Shown: positions 12,491-21,017 of the stretch, one piece after another | How the letters are laid out: every line of letters begins with the position of its first letter | Position numbering within the stretch: position 1 is the first letter of the stretch | Source: Gammaproteobacteria bacterium | GTDB taxonomy: Bacteria; Pseudomonadota; Gammaproteobacteria; Pseudomonadales; Azotimanducaceae | Length of the DNA: 64,000 nt | NCBI GenBank assembly: GCA_028818795.1 | Contig: JAPPND010000018.1 | Location: forward strand, 1-64,000 | Direction of reading: 5' to 3' | Translations under genes and position numbers: made by a program | The notes under the pieces: model-generated | The model's database searches: none | What the model saw: the letters and a program-made list of their open reading frames with translations, nothing else | What the model was told of the DNA's origin: nothing

Positions 12491-13534
12491 GTGACCCTTC
12501 GCAGCCTGTCGGTGGATGCCGCCATCGTCGGTGGCGGCATCAGCGGGCTTTGGCTGGCCAACCTGTTGGACCGGCGCGGCCTTTCGGTTGTCGTCTGCGA
12601 ACCGAACGGCGTCGGCGGCACCCAGACCGTGGCGTCACAGGGCATCGTGCACGGCGGCGTGAAATACGGCGCCTCCCCGCTGGCGAGCGCATTGAAGGGA
12701 ATGCCCGACCGTTGGCGCGCATGCCTTGAGGGGACCGGCGAGGTGGATCTGACCGGAGTCGGTGTACTTGCTGAGAAGATCGATTTTCATGTCGGCGACG
12801 AGACCGTCGAGGTCGACGAATTCGTTCTCGACATCCCCTCCGTGGTGCGTCGGCTCGCCCGACCGATCGCACATCGGGTCGTTGCGTCGGCGGTATTCCC
12901 GGATTCCCTGGTGGCCGATGGTACGCATATCGAGCGCTTCGAACTCGATCCATGCACGATCCACGCTCGCACCTACCTGCTCGCCGCCGGCGCAGGAAAC
13001 GAAGCCCTGGCGCGGCAAGCCGGCTTCCCGGGGAAGGCGGTTGAGCATCGCCCGCTCAGGCAAACCATCGCCCGGCTAAGACGAAGTGCCGGCGTCTATG
13101 CCCACTGGATGGCGAGCCCCACGGAAGCCGGGCCAACGTTGACGGTTACCAGCCACGATTCCCTGCTGAGTGTCGGGGGTAGGGTTGCCGACGCAGGTGC
13201 TCGACGCGACGAGGCGGCGCAGATCGCCGTCGTGAAGGACTTGCTCCGGCAAGCGTTTCCGGACATCGATGTCGAGAACGCCGCGTTCGAGACGTTCGTC
13301 GCCGATCGTGCCGAGCCCGCATCAGACGCCATCGGGAACCTGCCCGACGCGTATGTCGCGCGCCGCGGCAACTGCCTGTTGTGCCTACCCGTCAAACTCA
13401 GCCTGGCGCCGCGCCTGGGCGACCTCGTGACGGCCGAGTTGGGCGATCTGGCACCTGGGGAAGACGGCTGGCGGGGCGATTCGGACGACCGAGTCGTGTA
13501 CGCGCCTTCTCCCTACACCCGCTCCCCATGCTGA
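12491..13534 (+). CDS. FAD-dependent oxidoreductase, D-amino-acid-oxidase fold
   Basis: A 347-residue flavoprotein with an N-terminal dinucleotide-binding motif AAIVGGGISGLWLANLL (residues 10-26) and a glutamate-like end to the second strand (VVCEP), typical of the DAO superfamily. The GTQTVASQGIVHGGVKYG segment is the flavin-binding loop seen in glycine-oxidase-like proteins. The substrate cannot be read. The start is a GTG with no strong ribosome site, 30 bp after the propeller gene. Its 3' end overlaps the aldo/keto reductase start by 7 bp, so the three genes of this block are likely one transcript and may act in one oxidation pathway. Confidence 0.75.
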   Translation: MTLRSLSVDAAIVGGGISGLWLANLLDRRGLSVVVCEPNGVGGTQTVASQGIVHGGVKYGASPLASALKGMPDRWRACLEGTGEVDLTGVGVLAEKIDFHVGDETVEVDEFVLDIPSVVRRLARPIAHRVVASAVFPDSLVADGTHIERFELDPCTIHARTYLLAAGAGNEALARQAGFPGKAVEHRPLRQTIARLRRSAGVYAHWMASPTEAGPTLTVTSHDSLLSVGGRVADAGARRDEAAQIAVVKDLLRQAFPDIDVENAAFETFVADRAEPASDAIGNLPDAYVARRGNCLLCLPVKLSLAPRLGDLVTAELGDLAPGEDGWRGDSDDRVVYAPSPYTRSPC

Positions 13535-14355
13535 GACGTCCGTTGGGCAACACCGGGATCGAGGTCTCGCCCCTCGGCCTCGGCACCGTCAAGTTCGGGC
13601 GCAATACCGCCGTGGACTACCCGCGGCCGTACGAAATACCGAGCGACGGTTGCATTGCCGATCTGCTGGCGACGGCACAACACCACGGCATCAACCTGCT
13701 GGACACCGCGCCCGCCTACGGGACCAGCGAGACACGGATCGGCGAAGCGATCGAAGGGCGCCGCGACGACTGGGTCGTCTGCACCAAGGCCGGCGAGACG
13801 TTCGACGGCACTGAATCACACTTCGATTTCAGCGAAGACGCCATACTGCGAAGCGTCGAGAAGTCCCTGGTGCGATTGCGAACGGATACCGTGGACATCC
13901 TGCTGCTGCACAGCGACGGCCGCAGCGTCGACTTGATCGAGTCCGCCGGTGCCTTCCGCGCGCTATCCAGGCTGAGACGCGAGGCCATCGTCCGGGCCGT
14001 TGGTTTCTCGGGGAAGTCGGCGGCAGACGCCGAAGGCGCCATGTCCAGATGCGACGTGCTGATGTGCACCATCAACGCCGGCTATCGAGACGAGGTGGGC
14101 ATCGCCAGGAAAGCCGCCGACCTCGGCGCGGGCGTACTGGTCAAGAAAACCCTCGCTCGGGGATTCCAAGGCGATGCCGAGACGATCGCGGAGACCGCCT
14201 GCCTCGATGGCGTCACGAGTGTCGTAGTGGGCATGATCGACGCAAACCACCTGGCTGCGAACGCGGCGGCTATCCGACGAACTTGCGATCCCCGCACCGA
14301 CCTCGCGCCGAGATCGCACACTCGGGCGAGCCGCTCGGTCCGTACGACGCGATGA
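13528..14355 (+). CDS. Aldo/keto reductase with an altered C-terminus
   Basis: NAD(P)H-dependent (beta/alpha)8-barrel reductase. The catalytic tetrad is visible: D59 (NLLDTAP), Y64 (AYGTSE), K87 (CTKAGE) and H128 (LLLHSDG). The ATG at 13528 begins MLRRPLGNTGIEVSPLGLGT, the normal family N-terminus; a longer frame back to 13381 is out of context. The barrel ends near SVVVGMIDANHLAANAAAIR. The last 22 or so residues (from RTCDPRTDL) are Arg-rich and unlike the family, because the gene runs out of frame into a vapC remnant at 14283-14459. Activity is probably retained, since the missing part is a C-terminal tail. Confidence 0.85.
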   Translation: MLRRPLGNTGIEVSPLGLGTVKFGRNTAVDYPRPYEIPSDGCIADLLATAQHHGINLLDTAPAYGTSETRIGEAIEGRRDDWVVCTKAGETFDGTESHFDFSEDAILRSVEKSLVRLRTDTVDILLLHSDGRSVDLIESAGAFRALSRLRREAIVRAVGFSGKSAADAEGAMSRCDVLMCTINAGYRDEVGIARKAADLGAGVLVKKTLARGFQGDAETIAETACLDGVTSVVVGMIDANHLAANAAAIRRTCDPRTDLAPRSHTRASRSVRTTR

Positions 14356-14459
14356 TTGCTGGCCATGCCAGATCCCGAGGCCTGACGGTCGTAACCGCCA
14401 ATACGAAAGAGTTCGAGCGCGTTCCGGGCCTCGTCGTGGAGAACTGGGTTGACCCCTAG
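14283..14459 (+). pseudogene. vapC: vapC (PIN-domain toxin) C-terminal remnant
   Basis: This frame, different from that of the overlapping aldo/keto reductase, encodes the C-terminal 58 or so residues of a VapC-type PIN ribonuclease: GEPLGPYDAMIAGHARSRG, then LTVVTANTKEFERVPGL and VENW at the end. GPYD and TAN/T-EF are the third and fourth acidic motifs of PIN domains. The N-terminal half, which carries the first two acidic residues, is absent, no start codon fits and no vapB antitoxin is nearby. It must be a truncated leftover of a toxin-antitoxin module. Confidence 0.82.
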
Positions 14460-14551
14460 CGGCCCTTGTCCCGATGCAACGATCGGTATGGCTGGCCGCT
14501 TGGGCATCGCACCGAAGCACGGATGCGTCTATTGGCCCGTCGGGCGGCGCG

Positions 14552-15991
14552 TTACGGATCCACCGGGGCCTCGGCAAAGCCCACGAGTTCGGCCAGCTTG
14601 GTCGTCGAATGGCCCTCGACCTCGGTCAACACCCGGACATCGCCGCCGTAGCTCCGGACGAATTCGGCACCCACGACTTCATCGGGCGCGTAGTCGCCGC
14701 CCTTGACCAGCACGTCGGGACGGATTTCCTCGAGCAGCGCTTCGGGCGTGTCCTCCGAGAACGACACAACCCAGTCCACCGCAGCCAGCCCATCCAGGAC
14801 ACGCATTCGTTGCGCCAGCTTGTTCAGAGGACGCCCCTCGCCCTTCAGTCGGCGCACCGAGTCGTCGTCGTTGACGGCCACGATCAGCCGGTCGCCAAGT
14901 TGCCGTGCCTCGTCGAGGTAGCCGACGTGGCCGGCATGGAGGATGTCGAAACAGCCATTCGTGAAGACGATACGTGCGCCTTGTCGCCGGGCGCGGCGAA
15001 CGGCGTCGGCAAGCTGGCGACGGTTCGACGCGGCAGGCGCCGTTGGCGCGTGGTCCCGAAGCGCTTCGTTGAGTTCGCCGAGCGGTACCGCTGCCGTGCC
15101 CGCCTTGGCGCACACCAAACCACCGGCGACGTTGGCCAGACGCGTGCTGTCCGACCAGGTCCACCCTCTCGCGGCGCAAACGCCGAAAGCGGCCGCCACG
15201 GTATCGCCGGCACCCGTCGAGTCGTAGACGTCGATACCAAGCGCCGGCAGATGTTCGATGCGGCCGTTGGCTTCGAACAGCGTCAGACCGTCACCACCCC
15301 GGGTCAGTGCGATGGCGTCGACGCCACTCGAACGCGCCAGCGCGGGGCCCAATTCGGCGAGCTCTGAATCGCTTGGCCAATGACCAACCACCTGCCGAAA
15401 CTCCCGCCGGTTCGGCTTGAGCAACGCGGCTCCGCGATATTCGACGAAAGGCTTGAACTTCGGATCGACGACGGTGGTGATGTCCCCGGCGGCGGCGAGG
15501 ATGCGTTGCGGCCGGCTGATTGCACCCTTGTCGTAGTCCTCGATGATCAGCGCATTCTTGCCGGGCGCATGGCGCGCAACCCGCTTGGCCACTTCGATGG
15601 CAGCGGTTTCGGGCAGCGGCATCTCGAAGTCCAAGCGTGCTATCTGCTTGCGCATGCTCACCACCCGCTCTTTCAAGGTGGTCCGCCAACCGTCGACCAA
15701 CACGAGGTCGGCGTCTACGCCGGCGGCATCGAGCAGATCGGCCGCCGTGGCGCCGCTCGGGTCGTCGCCGATGGCGCCCACCAAGGTGCAGCGGGCACCC
15801 AGGGCCACGACATTCAAGGCCACGTTGGCCGCGCCGCCGAGCCGGTCCTCCGACCCGTCGACCTGCACGATGGGCACCGGCGCTTCCTCGGAAACGCGTT
15901 CGGTCCGGCCGTAGAGATAGCGGTCAAGCATCACGTCCCCCACGACGAGGACATGGACTGGGGGGTCGGCAGGAAGCACGCGGTTCATCAC
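14552..15991 (-). CDS. hldE: Bifunctional heptose-7-phosphate kinase / heptose-1-phosphate adenylyltransferase
   Basis: Makes ADP-heptose precursors for the lipopolysaccharide inner core. The 479-residue protein has an N-terminal PfkB-type kinase (residues 1 to about 325), with GGAANVALNVVALGA near the substrate site and the anion-hole motif DSTGAGDTVAAAFG. A C-terminal nucleotidyltransferase (about 340-479) carries FTNGCFDILHAGHVGYLDEA, including the HxGH motif. Length and domain order match E. coli HldE. It is the last gene of the leftward core locus, separated by 55 bp from the glycosyltransferase upstream. Confidence 0.96.
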   Translation of the reverse strand: MMNRVLPADPPVHVLVVGDVMLDRYLYGRTERVSEEAPVPIVQVDGSEDRLGGAANVALNVVALGARCTLVGAIGDDPSGATAADLLDAAGVDADLVLVDGWRTTLKERVVSMRKQIARLDFEMPLPETAAIEVAKRVARHAPGKNALIIEDYDKGAISRPQRILAAAGDITTVVDPKFKPFVEYRGAALLKPNRREFRQVVGHWPSDSELAELGPALARSSGVDAIALTRGGDGLTLFEANGRIEHLPALGIDVYDSTGAGDTVAAAFGVCAARGWTWSDSTRLANVAGGLVCAKAGTAAVPLGELNEALRDHAPTAPAASNRRQLADAVRRARRQGARIVFTNGCFDILHAGHVGYLDEARQLGDRLIVAVNDDDSVRRLKGEGRPLNKLAQRMRVLDGLAAVDWVVSFSEDTPEALLEEIRPDVLVKGGDYAPDEVVGAEFVRSYGGDVRVLTEVEGHSTTKLAELVGFAEAPVDP

Positions 15992-16046
15992 AGGATCGTC
16001 GCATGAAACAAGCGCAAGAGCGACCGACGCGTTCTGACGAGTGCGG

Positions 16047-17072
16047 CTATGGGACGCTCAAGATCTCCCGGTAGCGCTCAGACAACGCCCCGACGGAGAA
16101 CCGCGCGGCAACACGCTGCCGGGCTCGTTTCATCGTCTCGCTTTGGTCGCGCGAACTGATCGCACGCAGCGCCGCGACGAGTTCGTCATCCGTCTTGAAA
16201 TACGTCCCGCAGTCCCCGACAACGCTTCGCGGCCCGCGCCGGTCGGCCACCGCGACCGGCACGCCCGCCGCCATCGCCTCAAGCAGGACAACGCCGAATG
16301 CCTCGCGATCGGTTGAACAGAGAAGAAGGACGTCGAAGGCACCGAGTAGGGTCCGCGCGTCCGCCCTGAACCCCGCGATGACAACCCGCTCGCCGGCGTC
16401 CTTCTCAATGCGCGTCCGCAATGGCCCATCGCCTACGAAGACCAGCCAGGCTCGGGTATCTTCGCGACGGTAGGTCTCGAAGGCGCCGAGCGCACGGAGA
16501 GGGTCCTTTTTCGGATGAAGCCGCCCGACGACCCCGATCGCGAACGCCGGCGAAGGAACGCTCAAGCTTGCCCGCGCATGCGCGCGCGGCAGCATCGTTC
16601 CCCGCAGGGCATCCGGATCGATGACATTGGGCAGCACTGCGGGCGAAGCGACGCCGGACGCCCCGAGATCGGACGCCACGGGTTCCGACACGCCCGCGAA
16701 CAGCGCATGGTCGCGCCCGGCGAGCCGTCGCCGGAGCCGACGCGTCCGGCGGGCGAACATTCCGAACTCGTGCGCAACGGCGATGTGCGGAGGATTCCCC
16801 AGACGCCGGACCATCCGAGCGCCAACCCGGTAGGCGCGATGGCGGTGGGAGACGAGCAATGCCGGTCTTTCCCCGCCAAGCAGGCCGGGAAGTTCCCGCT
16901 CCTTCGCATAGTCGACACCGAGGGGGTCGGCGGATGGCGCCTGGCCGCCGCGGCCCTCCAAGAACACCGTGCGCACGCGGAATCCCAGCAACTCGAGGGC
17001 CCGGGCATGTCCCGCGCACACGTCGAAGAACGGTGCCTGATCGGTCGGGCAGAGCTGCAGCGCGCTAGGCAC
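16047..17072 (-). CDS. GT4-family glycosyltransferase of the LPS core locus (WapH-like)
   Basis: A 341-residue GT-B glycosyltransferase. The C-terminal donor domain shows GVVGRLHPKKDPLRALGAF and the EX7E motif in DREAFGVVLLEAMAAGVPV. The N-terminal acceptor domain is variable. It starts with GTG at 17072, overlapping the carbamoyltransferase stop by 8 bp, and is followed by hldE. In P. aeruginosa the gene beside the core carbamoyltransferase (wapO) is the glycosyltransferase wapH; position and family suggest the same role here, adding a core sugar. The sugar and linkage cannot be read. Confidence 0.85.
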   Translation of the reverse strand: MPSALQLCPTDQAPFFDVCAGHARALELLGFRVRTVFLEGRGGQAPSADPLGVDYAKERELPGLLGGERPALLVSHRHRAYRVGARMVRRLGNPPHIAVAHEFGMFARRTRRLRRRLAGRDHALFAGVSEPVASDLGASGVASPAVLPNVIDPDALRGTMLPRAHARASLSVPSPAFAIGVVGRLHPKKDPLRALGAFETYRREDTRAWLVFVGDGPLRTRIEKDAGERVVIAGFRADARTLLGAFDVLLLCSTDREAFGVVLLEAMAAGVPVAVADRRGPRSVVGDCGTYFKTDDELVAALRAISSRDQSETMKRARQRVAARFSVGALSERYREILSVP

Positions 17073-18801
17073 CGCGTGCGGCCATCTTCGTGATCAAGAG
17101 ATTCTCCATGACCAGGTAGCCGAGGTCGGACCCGACGAAAGTATCCATGGCGTCCGAAGGGGTGCAGGCAATGGGTTCACCACGCCGGTTCAGCGATGTG
17201 TTGAGCACCACGGGTGCGCCGGTCAATCGACCCAGTCGCTCAAGCAACGCGTAGTAGCGGGCGTTCGCGCTGCGGGTCACCACCTGTGCGCGAGCCGTGC
17301 CGTCCACGTGGACGACCTCCGGGATACGCGACCGCCACGGATCGGCAACGTCGAACGCGATGGTCATGAAAGGTGCCGGATGGCTCGTGCCGAGGATATC
17401 GGCGGCCACCGTATCGGTGAGCGACGGGCAAAACGGGCGCCAACGCTCGCGGTACTTGATCTCGGCGTTGATGCGCGCCGCGATGCCCGGAACGCTGGGG
17501 CAGCCCAGGATGCTGCGCGCTCCCAGGGCACGAGGACCGAATTCCATGCGTCCCTGGAACCACGCCAACGGATGTCCGGCGGCGAGGATTTCCGCCGCCC
17601 GACCTGGCACGTCGCCGAGCTCATCGACGGTGAGGCCCGAATACGATGCCAGTGTGTCTCGGCACTCCCGGGCCGAGAACGCGGGGCCCAGGTAGGCGTC
17701 CGTCATCGGCCGCAGGGGGTCGCCCGCGAGACTCGCTACGTACGTCGCGGCGCCCAACGCCGTGCCGGCATCGCCCGCGGCGGGTTGAACGAATAGCTCG
17801 TCGACATCGTCCCGGGCGAGAATGAGCTTGTTCAGCTTGACGTTGAGCGCGCCGCCGCCGGCGAACACCAAGCGCCGGGTAGCGGCTAGAACATCGCCCA
17901 GGTAGCGGTCGATGAGCGCGAGGCACGCATCTTCGTAGGCCTGCTGCATGGCGGCGGCGTGATGGACGTAGGGATCGTCCGCCGCATCGCCGCGTCGCGG
18001 CGGCCCGAGCCGCTCTACGAGGCCTGCACCGAAATGGCGGCCGCGACCCTCGTCGCGGTAGCGCCGCAGCCCCACCGTGTTGACCAGCCGCGCATCGACG
18101 CGAACGGCGCCGTCGCGGCAGCCGAGGAGCGGCGCAAAGTCGAACCGCCGCGGGTCGCCGTAAGGCGCCATGCCCATCAGCTTGTACTCGCCGTCGAGCA
18201 TTTCGAAGCCCAGGTACTCGGTTAGCGCACCGTACACGCCCGAGAGCGAGTCGGGATCGTAGAACTCGCGGATGCGCCGGATCGCGCCGTTCTCGCCGAC
18301 GCCGAAGAAGGTCGTGGCGTACTCGCCCCTGCCATCCACTCCGAGCACCGCGGTCCGTCCCCCGAAACCGGACAGGTGGTAGGCACTCGATGCGTGGGCG
18401 AGGTGGTGTTCCACCGGCTCGAAGGTCGTCCCCGACCAATCGATACCCAGCGTCTCGCCCAGCGCCGCCACTCTCGCGCGGTTGCGACGGTAGCGGCGAT
18501 TACCGTTGAAGATTGCGTCGAGCGCCCGGTCCGGTGCGTACCAGTGGCGCCTGGCGTAGTGCCACCGGGCAGGCGAGAAGATCGAAATCGGGGCATAGGG
18601 AAACGCCACCGCATCGATTTGCGAGGCCGCCAATCCCGCTTCCTCCAGACAATACCGGGCGGCCTCGAGCGGCATCCGGTTCTTCGCATGCTTTTCCCGG
18701 ATGAAGCGCTCCTCTTCGGCCGCGGCAACGATTTCGCCGTCAACGAGAAGCGCTGCGGAAGGGTCATGTCCCAGGGCGCCCGAAAGGCCAAGGATGATCA
18801 A
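17065..18801 (-). CDS. Carbamoyltransferase of the NodU/CmcH family (WapO-like, LPS core)
   Basis: Transfers a carbamoyl group, probably from carbamoyl phosphate via carbamoyl-AMP, to a core sugar; in P. aeruginosa the syntenic WapO carbamoylates an inner-core heptose. The N-terminal ASKHA-like domain shows GHDPSAALLVDGEIVAAAEEE, HHLAHASSAYH and FAGGGALNVKLN. The C-terminal YrdC-like/Carbam_trans_C part shows FGPRALGARSILG and VLNTSLNRRGEPIACTP. I choose TTG at 18801 because the conserved protein starts at IILGLSGALGHD and the TTG overlaps the upstream stop as TTGA. This gives 578 residues, the usual family length. A longer frame to 18921 lies wholly inside the kinase gene. Confidence 0.9.
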   Translation of the reverse strand: MIILGLSGALGHDPSAALLVDGEIVAAAEEERFIREKHAKNRMPLEAARYCLEEAGLAASQIDAVAFPYAPISIFSPARWHYARRHWYAPDRALDAIFNGNRRYRRNRARVAALGETLGIDWSGTTFEPVEHHLAHASSAYHLSGFGGRTAVLGVDGRGEYATTFFGVGENGAIRRIREFYDPDSLSGVYGALTEYLGFEMLDGEYKLMGMAPYGDPRRFDFAPLLGCRDGAVRVDARLVNTVGLRRYRDEGRGRHFGAGLVERLGPPRRGDAADDPYVHHAAAMQQAYEDACLALIDRYLGDVLAATRRLVFAGGGALNVKLNKLILARDDVDELFVQPAAGDAGTALGAATYVASLAGDPLRPMTDAYLGPAFSARECRDTLASYSGLTVDELGDVPGRAAEILAAGHPLAWFQGRMEFGPRALGARSILGCPSVPGIAARINAEIKYRERWRPFCPSLTDTVAADILGTSHPAPFMTIAFDVADPWRSRIPEVVHVDGTARAQVVTRSANARYYALLERLGRLTGAPVVLNTSLNRRGEPIACTPSDAMDTFVGSDLGYLVMENLLITKMAARGA

Positions 18802-21017
18802 GCCCGTTCCCCGCCGACTCCCGGCCCGGCTGTGACGGCGTCTCGAAGCGATGCCGGCGCATCCGGCCAATTGGCAAGGAACCGCATGCGGTCGCGGCGA
18901 TGCACCCGAGCGAAACGCCATCCAACGCGGTGAAAGGCGGCCGCATCAAGGTCGAGGACGTAGATGTCTCCTCCCTTGACAACGAAGTTCGTCGCCTTGG
19001 TGTCCCCGTGCGCGAAACGCAGGTCCCGCCACGCGCGGAACATCCGCGCCAAAGCGCCACACGTCCTAATATCGACGGCCTCGTCGAGGCGCTCCCCGTC
19101 AACATGGTCGACGACGAGATAGGCGACCGCCTCGCCGACTTGAGGGCGACGGATCTCGATCAAGGCGCGCGGCCGCGGCGTTGCCAGACCAGCGAACCGT
19201 AGGCCGTGACCGGCTCGCCAAGCCTTCAGCGCCCGGGTGCTCCGCCACCCCAAGCGGTGCCGATGCCAGCGGTCCTTCACATTGTAGCGCTTCAAGACGA
19301 AGTCCCCGCAGCGGACCGCAGCGGCCGTGTTGCCGCGTTTCAACGGTTCGCCCTCCGACGCCGCGTGCTCCGGATCGGCAATGATGTGCATCAGTTGCGG
19401 GTCGTCGTCCCCTCTCTCGACAACGATTCGGCGCCGCCGTTCTTCCCGCACGGCAAAGGCGGTGCATTCACGGTTCGTCTTGGCGATGAACTTCGCCAGC
19501 CGTAGGCGGCGCGCGCGGGCCACGCGGGCGTGGAGTTCGCCAACTGCCTGCTTCGGCAAGGCTACGCCGGCTGCATCTTCGTAGACGTTCGCCAGCGGGC
19601 CAACCGGGCCAAGGGCATCGCTCGGGTAGTGGGCGAGGAGGCCGGCCAGATCGGCCAGGCGTTGAGCACCATCAACCGTTTTCGACACGGCGACGCCGCC
19701 GCCGTCGATCGCGAAGAGGCGTGTTCCGGAGACGAGGAAATTGCCCGCGTGCAGATCCCGTTGACGGATGCCACGGCGGTGCATCTGCGCTAGCGTCGCC
19801 AGCACCTTTCCGACATCGCCAACCGAAGGCTCCCGGGCTTCGTCGAATAGCTCGAATGCGAGGATGCGCGCCGCGCCGCCCCGACCGGTCCCGAGTAGTT
19901 CGGGAGTCGCCACGCCGGATTCGCGTAGAGCCTTCACGCCGCGTTGTTCGCGCGTCCAGTCGCGGACGGCCCGGGGCCCGAAGAACGCCTTCAGAATCAT
20001 CTCCCGACCATCGACAACCGCGCGCAAGACCAGCCGTCGACCCGGCTGGGCTCGAAGCACCGCGGTGCAGATCGCGCAGACGCCGCCCTTTCCAAGCGAC
20101 ACGTCGAACCGAAAAGGCAGCGGCGGATCGCGACCTAGATCCGCCAAACGTCCAACCGAGGCAATCCCGGTGCCTGCGAGCGCTGCCACACCCGTCGCCA
20201 CGCCGCTGGCAACGGCGCGCGCGTGCAGACGTTCCGCGCGGCGCCGCACGGCGCGCCAAAAGCCACCACGGCGGCGCAATTCGATCCCGGCCGGCGCCCC
20301 CGCGTAGGCTGCCACGAAACGCAATCGGTCGCGTTCGGTGAGGGGCAAGGCGGACGTCGAGTAAAGCAGCGCACCGAGGTCCCTTACGCGAGCGCGCCTC
20401 GGGAGACGACGGTGAACCTTCGCGCGGTGCAGGTCGATCACCGCGAGTTCCGCCTCGCCTCGGTCCAGCCTGGCCGCATTCGCCATCAGGTGGCACGCGT
20501 AGTAGTCGCGATGGCAAACCGCCGCCGCATGCATTGCCGCGGTCAGCCGCCCCGCCTCGGTCAGCACCGTTCGCTTCAGCTCGACGGACGGCGGGGTCGC
20601 CAGCCATCCGTGCCCCACGTCCTCCAAGCTGCGAAAACCCTCCAATGCGTCGTGAATCGCGAAGGAGCGGCGACGGGCCGGATTGACGCCGTGCTCGCCA
20701 AAGGCGGCCACCTCCGGCACCGCCACGCCCCGGGCGCACAGTCGCCGGCTGGCTTCGAAGTCGTGGCGGGCGCCGAGGACTGGTCGTTTCCCGGCTAGCA
20801 CGTTCTTCGCGATCTCGCGCCACCCGACGCCCTCGTGGATCTTTGCGAAGTAGGCCTTGCCGCCGATCTCCACGCGTGAGGTGCACCGGCGGGCGGCGCG
20901 ACGATAGACCTCCCCCTCCACCGCCGACAACGCCGAGAACAGGTCGTCTCCGGGCACGCCCAACGCGCCGGTCCGCACCGCGGCTACGAGGTCGTCACGC
21001 AGGTAGAGGCTCTGCAT
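18798..21017 (-). CDS. waaP: Triple LPS-core kinase: WaaP heptose kinase fused to a two-domain PA5006-like kinase
   Basis: A 739-residue fusion. Residues 1 to about 270 match WaaP, the heptose(I) kinase: K59 in YFAKIHEGVGW, catalytic D171 in CHRDYYACH and metal-binding D195 in VIDLHRA. Residues about 300-510 form a second kinase-like domain with K343 (MILKAFFGP), D421 (QRDLHAGNF) and D438 (AIDGGG). Residues about 560-715 form a third with K576 (FVLKRYN), D672 (AHGDTKATNF) and D689 (LDLDAA). In P. aeruginosa these functions lie in separate genes (waaP and PA5006-PA5008). The start ATG at 21017 has GGGAG 8 nt upstream; an ATG at 21038 is possible. It overlaps the waaG fusion by 23 bp and couples to the carbamoyltransferase by TTGA. 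All three active sites look intact. Confidence 0.88.
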   Translation of the reverse strand: MQSLYLRDDLVAAVRTGALGVPGDDLFSALSAVEGEVYRRAARRCTSRVEIGGKAYFAKIHEGVGWREIAKNVLAGKRPVLGARHDFEASRRLCARGVAVPEVAAFGEHGVNPARRRSFAIHDALEGFRSLEDVGHGWLATPPSVELKRTVLTEAGRLTAAMHAAAVCHRDYYACHLMANAARLDRGEAELAVIDLHRAKVHRRLPRRARVRDLGALLYSTSALPLTERDRLRFVAAYAGAPAGIELRRRGGFWRAVRRRAERLHARAVASGVATGVAALAGTGIASVGRLADLGRDPPLPFRFDVSLGKGGVCAICTAVLRAQPGRRLVLRAVVDGREMILKAFFGPRAVRDWTREQRGVKALRESGVATPELLGTGRGGAARILAFELFDEAREPSVGDVGKVLATLAQMHRRGIRQRDLHAGNFLVSGTRLFAIDGGGVAVSKTVDGAQRLADLAGLLAHYPSDALGPVGPLANVYEDAAGVALPKQAVGELHARVARARRLRLAKFIAKTNRECTAFAVREERRRRIVVERGDDDPQLMHIIADPEHAASEGEPLKRGNTAAAVRCGDFVLKRYNVKDRWHRHRLGWRSTRALKAWRAGHGLRFAGLATPRPRALIEIRRPQVGEAVAYLVVDHVDGERLDEAVDIRTCGALARMFRAWRDLRFAHGDTKATNFVVKGGDIYVLDLDAAAFHRVGWRFARVHRRDRMRFLANWPDAPASLRDAVTAGPGVGGERA

